From Planctomycetaceae bacterium (GTDB lineage: Bacteria; Planctomycetota; Planctomycetia; Pirellulales; Thermoguttaceae): a stretch of DNA of 5,299 nucleotides. The first letter of the stretch is position 1. Every line of letters begins with the position of its first letter. The position numbers and the translations under genes are program-made. Below, piece after piece: positions 1 through 4,138 of the stretch. Under the pieces are notes generated by a model, which saw only the letters and a program-made list of their open reading frames with translations, ran no database searches and was not told the DNA's origin. The stretch covers positions 1 through 5,299 of the forward strand of contig JAISQS010000715.1 in the NCBI GenBank assembly GCA_031274045.1, read 5' to 3'.

Positions 1-5
1 CAAAC

Positions 6-1001
6 TCATTCGCCCGCGATAATCTTGTCAAGAATTTGACTATACTTCTCGTCGCTGTATCCTTGTTCTTCGACACTCATCCAGCCGCTATAACGAACAT
101 CCGCCAACGCCTTCCGAACGGATTTCCAATCTATTGTCGCTTGATCTATCTTCGCCCAATCGCCAACTCCGCCGCCGTGTTTTCCTTTGGGTTCTGTTAT
201 CTTGTAACCTTTGATGTGTAGTTTGACAATTGAGCTTCCGAGTTCTTTGATCCACTCTTCGCAACGCGAATATTTTGTGTGGTTGCCCAGATCAAGGTAG
301 CTTGCAACCCAAGCATGATCGAAATACTTGCAAAACGCGGCGAAAAATTTCGGCGTGCACCAAAGATTATTCCAAACATTCTCCAATGCTATCCTGACAC
401 CTTCTTGTGCGGCGATTGGTATTAGCGATTCGACTGCGTGGAGAGAAGCTTCTGTTGCTTTATTTTGGGCGGCGATGTAATCCGCGTATGGGGTGTTGTC
501 GCCTTCGGCAACTGTTCTTACTTGCAATGTTTTCTCGTCGAAATCTATGTCAAAATCCCAAGCATCCGGCATTTTTTTGCCGTCAACCCGGCACGTTACC
601 AACAGGACTGTGTCGGCTCCGTATGCTGCTGCGGCGCGGATGGCGGTTTTGACTGATTCGATATCTGCTTTATATTTTTCGGGCTGGTTAAAATTCGTCC
701 AACCGCGCAAAACCGAGTGAATCCGCAAGTCATGCTTTTCCGCAATTTGTCTGCTTTGGCGGGCAATATTGGGCGGCACGTTCCATCTGTTTATTTCGAC
801 TCCCGCAAAACCCGCCAACTTCAGACGCTCAAATAAAATGTCTGTTGGTTGTTCGCCTATTATTTTTGCTTTGTAGATGTCCGGTGGAAAGGGTGGTTTG
901 GTTTTTTGTTCGGCAAAAAGATTGCCCGTTGTGAGACAACTTGTCGCGGCAACTGCTGATGCTGTTGCTCCCAAAAAGTGTCGGCGTGAGATGGTCTTCA
1001 T
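6..1001 (-). CDS. Tat-exported sugar phosphate isomerase/epimerase-like TIM-barrel protein
   Basis: The 331-residue protein is complete, with stop TGA at 6-8. It begins with a twin-arginine signal (SRRHFLG, residues 5-11) followed by an Ala-rich hydrophobic stretch to about residue 30, so it should be exported folded. Cleavage after LFA (residue 30) is plausible; Cys22 forms only a poor lipobox. The rest reads as an AP-endonuclease-2/xylose-isomerase-like barrel. Candidate metal and active-site residues sit at strand ends: E69 in GVEI, H95 in RIHS, E207 in ALENVW, D237 in YLDLGN, H262 in KLHIKG and E311/E312 in SVEEQG. Family members isomerise or epimerise sugars or keto-sugars using a divalent metal; the substrate here cannot be read from sequence. 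The start is supported by the Tat motif. Upstream there is only a weak purine run (AGAAAGA). It is divergent from sbcD, and nothing nearby indicates a pathway. Confidence 0.93.
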   Translation of the reverse strand: MKTISRRHFLGATASAVAATSCLTTGNLFAEQKTKPPFPPDIYKAKIIGEQPTDILFERLKLAGFAGVEINRWNVPPNIARQSRQIAEKHDLRIHSVLRGWTNFNQPEKYKADIESVKTAIRAAAAYGADTVLLVTCRVDGKKMPDAWDFDIDFDEKTLQVRTVAEGDNTPYADYIAAQNKATEASLHAVESLIPIAAQEGVRIALENVWNNLWCTPKFFAAFCKYFDHAWVASYLDLGNHTKYSRCEEWIKELGSSIVKLHIKGYKITEPKGKHGGGVGDWAKIDQATIDWKSVRKALADVRYSGWMSVEEQGYSDEKYSQILDKIIAGE

Positions 1002-1130
1002 ATTTTTTTAATCTTTCTTTTAGAGTTTTGGTAATATGTCAGTGAAAATTGTCAGTGCTGTAGTAAAACGTAAAACAAGCTTATTTATACTTTCGGCGAT
1101 CATAAATGTATGTTTTTACCGAAGGCTTGA

Positions 1131-1170
1131 GGCATTAGTCAGTGAGGCGTTAGACTCGCTGCCTAATGCC
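1131..1170. repeat. Imperfect 16-bp stem hairpin with an alternative fold
   Basis: GGCATTAGTCAGTGAG (1131-1146) pairs with CTCGCTGCCTAATGCC (1155-1170) at 14 of 16 positions around an 8-nt loop. CGTTAGAC (1148-1155), which overlaps the loop, can instead pair perfectly with GTCTAACG (1176-1183). Forming that stem would disrupt the first one. No T-tract follows, so it is not a normal terminator. Confidence 0.6.
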
Positions 1171-1207
1171 TTCCTGTCTAACGTCATTTTTATGACTGTC
1201 GGAAGTA

Positions 1208-1259
1208 TAATATCATATCATATCTTTGCAAGCCGTAGGTTTGCAAAATTATGATATTA
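1208..1259. repeat. Long interrupted hairpin
   Basis: TAATATCATA (1208-1217) pairs with TATGATATTA (1250-1259). Further in, TTTGCAAGCC (1225-1234) pairs with GGTTTGCAAA (1238-1247) with a single G-T wobble around a 3-nt loop. The two stems are separated by a small unpaired bulge on the left arm. The hairpin lies at the right side of the putative miniature element. Confidence 0.6.
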
Positions 1260-1381
1260 CATGGCTACTAAGGTTGTTTTGTTAGGAAAAATAAGCTTGT
1301 AAATAAGGTTTGTTCTACTACCGCGTTGCTTGCCCTTGACGAAATGGTGCGGGAATCGTGTTGATATTTCAACCGTCACCC

Positions 1382-1592
1382 GTCGGCGTAGCCGACAATT
1401 GCCGCGAAGCGGCGCGGACTGGAACGCGGGCGTCCCGCCCGCCTCTGTGCGTAATGGAACCGAACAAGTTGGAACTAAACGCCAAAACGGGTTGGTGATC
1501 GTAAGGTGGGCAACCGACCGCCAGGCGGTTGTGTTTTCGGCGAGCGAAGCAAGACGAAAACAGTGGGGCGGAAAACGCATCGGCAAAACCAA
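1382..1592 (-). repeat. Composite palindromic repeat, copy A (inverted)
   Basis: This is the reverse-oriented copy of a ~210-bp unit seen again at 1615 and 1827. Read on the minus strand it has, in order: a TTGGTTTTGCC leader (1592-1582); a hairpin GTTTTCG/CGAAAAC (1561-1533); ACCGCCTGGCGGT (1529-1517); a conserved CCCACCTTACG box; GCGGGCGGGACGCCCGC (1442-1426); GCCGCTTCGCGGC (1413-1401); and GTCGGCTACGCCGAC (1396-1382). It is much more GC-rich than the genes on either side. It resembles REP/BIME-type intergenic repeats. Its peptides in shadow frames (EAGGTPAFQS, GGRDARVPV) are, from memory, common in spurious database proteins from planctomycetes and relatives. Confidence 0.9.
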
Positions 1593-1635
1593 AACGCCCA
1601 AAACGTAGGACGGATTGGTTTTGCCGATGCGTTTT
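1572..1635. repeat. Perfect 21-bp inverted repeat at the junction of copies A and B
   Basis: Positions 1572-1592 (beginning AAAACGCATCGG) are the exact reverse complement of 1615-1635, with a 22-nt spacer. This is where the inverted copy A and direct copy B meet head to head. Pairing can continue imperfectly outward through both ~210-bp units, giving a very long potential cruciform. Confidence 0.9.
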
Positions 1636-1826
1636 GATGCCCCCGCTGTCGGCGAGTCGCCGACGCAACCGCCCGGCGGTCGGTTACCCACCTTACGTTT
1701 GCCAATCCGTTTTGGTGTTCCGTTCAAACTTTTTTGGTGCTATTACACACAGAGGCGGGCGGGACGCCCGCGTTCCAGTCCCTCGCCGCTTCGCGGCGGT
1801 TGTCGGCGTTGCCGACATTGGGCGTT
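1615..1826 (+). repeat. Composite palindromic repeat, copy B
   Basis: Direct copy. It holds the TTGGTTTTGCC leader (1615-1625) and then five hairpins: GTCGGCG/CGCCGAC (1648-1664), ACCGCCCGGCGGT (1668-1680), GCGGGCGGGACGCCCGC (1755-1771), GCCGCTTCGCGGC (1785-1797) and GTCGGCGTTGCCGAC (1802-1816). The 75-nt stretch between the second and third hairpins is the least conserved part, apart from the CCCACCTTACG box. Landmarks recur 210-212 bp later in copy C, so B and C are in tandem. Confidence 0.9.
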
Positions 1827-2036
1827 TTGGTTTTGCCAGTGCGTATTCCGCCCCAGTTGTCGGCTTGTGCCGACGTAACCGCCCGGCGGTCGGTTACCCA
1901 CCTTACATTTGCCAAACCGTCTTGGCGTTCAGTTCAAACATGTCCGGTTCTATTAAGCACAGAGGCGGGCGGGATGCCCGCGTTCCAGTCCGTCGCCGCT
2001 TCGCGGCGGTTGTCGGCTTTGCCGACATTGGGCGTT
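1827..2036 (+). repeat. Composite palindromic repeat, copy C
   Basis: Direct copy with the same order of hairpins: GTCGGCTTGTGCCGAC (1859-1874), ACCGCCCGGCGGT (1878-1890), GCGGGCGGGATGCCCGC (1965-1981), GCCGCTTCGCGGC (1995-2007) and GTCGGCTTTGCCGAC (2012-2026). Differences from copy B fall mainly in loops and in the middle spacer, while stems are kept. Confidence 0.9.
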
Positions 2037-2071
2037 TTGGTTTTGCCAGTGCGTGTTCCGCCCCAGTCGGC
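2037..2071 (+). repeat. Truncated fourth copy of the composite repeat
   Basis: The segment repeats the leader of copy C (TTGGTTTTGCCAGTGCGT, then TTCCGCCCCAG). It breaks off at GTCGGC, where the first hairpin would start. After this the sequence becomes unrelated G/T-rich DNA. The array therefore ends within a unit. Confidence 0.85.
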
Positions 2072-2116
2072 GGGTGGTTGCATGTCTTTACAGATTTTGG
2101 TAAACAGATGAGAATT

Positions 2117-2221
2117 ATCGCGCGCCGGTTGTTTGTTATCGCGTGCCGGTTGTTTGTTATCGCGTGTTGGTTGTTTGTTATTGCGTGTTGGTTGTTTGTT
2201 ATCGTGCGCTTGTTGATTTTT
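2117..2221. repeat. Tandem array of a 21-bp unit (five copies)
   Basis: Units start at 2117, 2138, 2159, 2180 and 2201, with a degenerate sixth at 2222. The core is ATCGCGTG followed by a few variable bases and GGTTGTTTGTT. The first four units differ at only a few positions; the fifth is more diverged. The length is a multiple of three, so the array is open in several frames: RLFVIAC-like repeats on plus, NKQPARD-like heptads on minus. None of these frames has a credible start or context, so I treat it as a non-coding minisatellite. It is strongly G/T-rich on the plus strand. Confidence 0.85.
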
Positions 2222-2229
2222 ATTGCGTG

Positions 2230-2262
2230 ATCGTTGTTGATATTTGCGCAACGATTTTTTTT
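2230..2262 (+). terminator. Weak terminator-like hairpin with T-tract
   Basis: ATCGTTG (2230-2236) pairs with CAACGAT (2249-2255) around a 12-nt loop, and eight T residues follow directly (2255-2262). This is the layout of an intrinsic terminator on the plus strand, but the stem is short with only three G-C pairs. It would stop plus-strand transcription coming out of the repeat array before sbcD. Since the surrounding DNA is T-rich, chance is a real alternative. Confidence 0.3.
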
Positions 2263-2321
2263 GATCGCGCGCTTGTTGTTTGTGTGTTGTTTTTCAAAGA
2301 TGATTTTTTGGTAATTTTTTT

Positions 2322-2330
2322 GGGGGGGAG
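2322..2330 (+). promoter_or_regulatory. Ribosome binding site of sbcD, decides the start
   Basis: A GGGGGGGAG run ends five bases before ATG 2336 and only two bases before an in-frame TTG at 2333. The spacing to GGAG favours the ATG. It is the only strong Shine-Dalgarno-like site in front of a gene in this window. Confidence 0.7.
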
Positions 2331-2335
2331 TTTTG

Positions 2336-3565
2336 ATGATTTTGTTGCATACATCTGATTGGCATTTGGGGCATACTTGGTGCGGGCAATCGCGGAGAGG
2401 GGAGTTTTTGTCCTTTTTTGATTGGGTAATTGAGACAGTGCAAAATCACAAAGTCGATGTTCTCTTGATTGCCGGAGATATCTTCGACACGGCAACTCCA
2501 ACCGCAGAAACCCAATCCGACTACTTCAACTTTCTCGAACGAATTTCCAATACAGGTTGCCAGACCGTGATTGTTGCGGGCAACCACGACTCCCCACAAC
2601 TCCTCGACGCTCCCGCACAACTCCTCTCCCGAATCAACGTCACCGTACACGGAATCCCAACAAACGCCGAAGATGAATTGATCACCATAAAAAATAATCT
2701 CGGAGAACCAACTATACTCATCGGCGCAGTCCCCTTCTTGCGAGACGCCGATATTCGGCAATTTGAACTAGACGAATCAATCAACGACCGCGAATCCCGA
2801 ACTCTTGACGGAATCAAAAAACATTACGCCAACCTCTGCCAAAACGCCGAACAACTGCGGGAAGGGAAAGATATTCCACTCGTCGTTACAGGACACCTTT
2901 TCGCCGCCGGAGGCAAAACATCAGAAGGCGTGAGGGATATTCACGTCGGTCGATTAGGGCGAGTCGGATTAGATGTCTTTCCCGATGAAATCGATTACCT
3001 CGCTCTCGGTCACCTGCACATCCCACAAAAAATAAATAACAAAGAAAACCGCCGATACAGCGGCTCGCCGCTAATCATGAGCTTCGACGAATCAAATCAA
3101 AACAAATCCGCCGTCTTGATAAAATTCAAAGGAAGAAACCCCGAAATCGAAATCTTGAACATTCCACAAAAAATATTCGCCGCAAAAATCGAAGGAAACC
3201 TCAACGAAATCGAAAACGCAATCAATAACTTGCCAAAAAACACCGAGGCATTCGTCGAAATAATCTACACAGACACAACCCCAATCCCAAACCTAATACA
3301 ATCCGTCGATAACCTCCTCACAAACCTCGAAAACAAAAAACAAATAAATATCACAAGAATAAAAAACGAAAATAACACCTCTCAAACAATACTAAAAAAC
3401 AACCAAACAGAATCACTCGAAAAAATAAAACCACTAGAAATATTCAAACGCTTGCTCGACACAAAAAAAATTACCGACAACTACATCAAAGAAAACGAAG
3501 AACTACTAATCAAAAATTACCTCGAAATCGAAGAGGAAATTTTACAAGAAAATAAAGGAAAATAA
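2336..3565 (+). CDS. sbcD: SbcCD nuclease subunit D (Mre11-type exonuclease)
   Basis: The 409-residue protein is complete and of normal family length. All phosphodiesterase motifs of the Mre11/SbcD calcineurin-like fold are present: DWHLGH (D8, H10), GDIFD (D48), GNHD (N83, H84, D85), GHLF (H187) and GHLH (H226, H228). These bind two metal ions, typically Mn2+. The part after about residue 260 fits the SbcD C-terminal domain that contacts SbcC; it is very rich in Lys, Asn, Glu and Ile. With the ATPase SbcC, the enzyme degrades DNA ends and opens hairpins and palindromes in the cytoplasm. In most bacteria sbcC follows directly, often overlapping, but here 573 nt of non-coding DNA follow. GGAGAG lies just after the stop (3566-3571) with no usable gene behind it. 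Codon use changes along the gene: leucine is mostly TTG in the first 40 codons and CTC/CTA/TTG later. An upstream TTG at 2333 is possible but less well spaced from the ribosome site. Confidence 0.95.
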   Translation: MILLHTSDWHLGHTWCGQSRRGEFLSFFDWVIETVQNHKVDVLLIAGDIFDTATPTAETQSDYFNFLERISNTGCQTVIVAGNHDSPQLLDAPAQLLSRINVTVHGIPTNAEDELITIKNNLGEPTILIGAVPFLRDADIRQFELDESINDRESRTLDGIKKHYANLCQNAEQLREGKDIPLVVTGHLFAAGGKTSEGVRDIHVGRLGRVGLDVFPDEIDYLALGHLHIPQKINNKENRRYSGSPLIMSFDESNQNKSAVLIKFKGRNPEIEILNIPQKIFAAKIEGNLNEIENAINNLPKNTEAFVEIIYTDTTPIPNLIQSVDNLLTNLENKKQINITRIKNENNTSQTILKNNQTESLEKIKPLEIFKRLLDTKKITDNYIKENEELLIKNYLEIEEEILQENKGK

Positions 3566-3604
3566 GGAGAGAACGCTTTTTTGATAACCATTCACACTTA
3601 AATA

Positions 3605-3765
3605 AGCACACAGATAACACAGATATAACAGATTTACACAGATGGAACAATATAAACATAAAAGAATTGACGAGTAAAATTATAACGGAGAAATTCGTAG
3701 AAAGGTATTTGATAACAAAAGAAAAAATCTGCGAAAATCATGATAATCTGTGTTATCCGTGTGCT
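3605..3765. repeat. Inverted pair of 20-bp ACACAGAT-type repeats
   Basis: AGCACACAGATAACACAGAT at 3605-3624 is matched by its reverse complement at 3746-3765 with one mismatch, across 121 bp. The left arm continues as a run of loosely repeated units ending in ACAGAT, up to about 3643. Similar 'ATCTGTGTTATCTGTGTGC' strings are, from memory, frequent intergenic repeats in environmental bacteria. Confidence 0.75.
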
Positions 3766-3938
3766 AAAAAAATCCATGAACGATTACAAAATTTGAAAGC
3801 AAAATTTCGATTATTCAATACATTTCGCCTACTTCGTATTCCCCAAAAAAAAGATGCAATTGACCAAATCAATATGTTCGATACAATATCCGCCCCCCGA
3901 ACAACCCCCTCCCCTAATTTCAAGTGAATAATAATTTA

Positions 3939-4087
3939 CAGGAAGTTAAGGGAAAGTACGGGAAGGATATTTTTGAATTATGTCGTGCGGAATTGCCTTC
4001 CTGTTTTGAAATAGACTATATATAAGGAGAGAACAAGAGAGGAGAGGCGTTCAAAAAATCCTCCCATTAACTTCCATTAACTTCCTG
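3939..4087. repeat. Imperfect 28-bp inverted repeat flanking a candidate promoter
   Basis: Positions 3939-3966 (beginning CAGGAAGTTAA) match the reverse complement of 4060-4087 at 22 of 28 positions; the outer 11 bases are perfect. The right arm contains a tandem decamer, CATTAACTTC at 4065-4074 and 4075-4084. The arms enclose 93 bp that include the promoter candidate for the gene starting at 4139. It may be a repeat element or a regulatory site; nothing in the sequence decides. Confidence 0.6.
3993..4022 (+). promoter_or_regulatory. Candidate sigma-70-type promoter upstream of the membrane protein gene
   Basis: TTGCCT (3993-3998) and TATATA (4017-4022) are separated by 18 bp, each matching four of six consensus bases. 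It would give a leader of about 110 nt before ATG 4139, containing the right arm of the inverted repeat. Planctomycete promoters are poorly defined, so this is only a guess. Confidence 0.3.
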
Positions 4088-4138
4088 CAAACAAAACTTA
4101 ACCTCCCGTAAAAATTCCACAACAAAACTTAACTTAAC

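Larger units (their letters stand above)
1075..1300. mobile_element. Possible MITE-like element with 12-bp terminal inverted repeats
   Basis: ACAAGCTTATTT at 1075-1086 is matched exactly by its reverse complement at 1289-1300, enclosing 226 bp. Just inside the left end, TTATACTTTCG (1085-1095) pairs with CGGAAGTATAA (1200-1210) with one mismatch, and two large hairpins lie in between. A short non-coding segment with terminal inverted repeats and strong internal pairing is typical of a miniature inverted-repeat element. A clear target-site duplication is not visible and no transposase is present, so the ends and mobility are inference. Part of the terminal repeat is the self-complementary AAGCTT, which weakens the case slightly. 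Confidence 0.35.
1002..2335. other. Divergent intergenic region filled with repeats, no convincing gene
   Basis: This spacer separates the minus-strand epimerase-like gene from plus-strand sbcD. Its content is itemised separately: a possible miniature element, three composite palindromic repeats, a minisatellite and a weak terminator-like hairpin. In the gaps 1002-1074, 1301-1381 and 2072-2116 I see nothing definable. Promoters for both flanking genes should lie here, but I could not identify a good -35/-10 pair for either. The best guess for sbcD is TTGTTT at 2276-2281 and GATGAT at 2299-2304, which is poor. Long open frames exist in several frames across the repeats, but they translate palindromes and look spurious. 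Confidence 0.8.
3566..4138. other. Non-coding spacer between sbcD and the membrane protein gene
   Basis: The 573-bp region carries an ACACAGAT-type repeat pair (3605-3765), an imperfect 28-bp inverted repeat (3939-4087), a candidate promoter and two ACAAAACTTAAC copies (4091-4102 and 4122-4133). The longest open frame (3667-3927) needs a TTG start, has no ribosome site and runs through one of the repeats. A 33-codon frame from GTG 3924 to TAA 4023-4025 is equally weak. No hairpin plus T-tract terminator for sbcD is visible. Confidence 0.75.

Noticed and set aside
1036..1254. 72-codon plus-strand frame starting with ATG
   Set aside because: It has no ribosome site and runs through two large hairpins of the putative miniature element; the residue pattern matches no family I recognise.
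1257..1727. 156-codon minus-strand open frame
   Set aside because: It translates copies A and B of the repeat, has an unsupported start, and contains the EAGGTPAFQS-type peptide typical of spurious repeat translations.
2117..2221. CRISPR array
   Set aside because: The 21-bp units are directly contiguous with no spacers and there are no cas genes.
1529..2230. 233-codon plus-strand open frame and several overlapping frames across the palindromic repeats
   Set aside because: It needs a TTG start without a ribosome site, lies fully within non-coding repeats and the minisatellite, and is open because the repeat period is a multiple of three and GC-rich palindromes contain few stops.
1934..2251. 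105-codon minus-strand frame with NKQPARD heptads
   Set aside because: It reads through the 21-bp minisatellite and copy C; the apparent protein repeat is just the DNA repeat in frame.
2333..2335. TTG as the sbcD start codon
   Set aside because: It would lie only two bases from the GGGAG ribosome site, and the ATG three bases later is better spaced and gives the usual SbcD N-terminus with D8 and H10.
3667..3927. 86-codon plus-strand frame behind sbcD
   Set aside because: It has a TTG start, no ribosome site, and its middle (NLCYPCAKK) is the translation of the ACACAGAT-type repeat.
3924..4025. 33-codon frame from GTG 3924 (contains YGKDIFELCRAELP)
   Set aside because: It lacks a ribosome site and its start overlaps the inverted-repeat arm. 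It could be a gene remnant, but there is no positive support.
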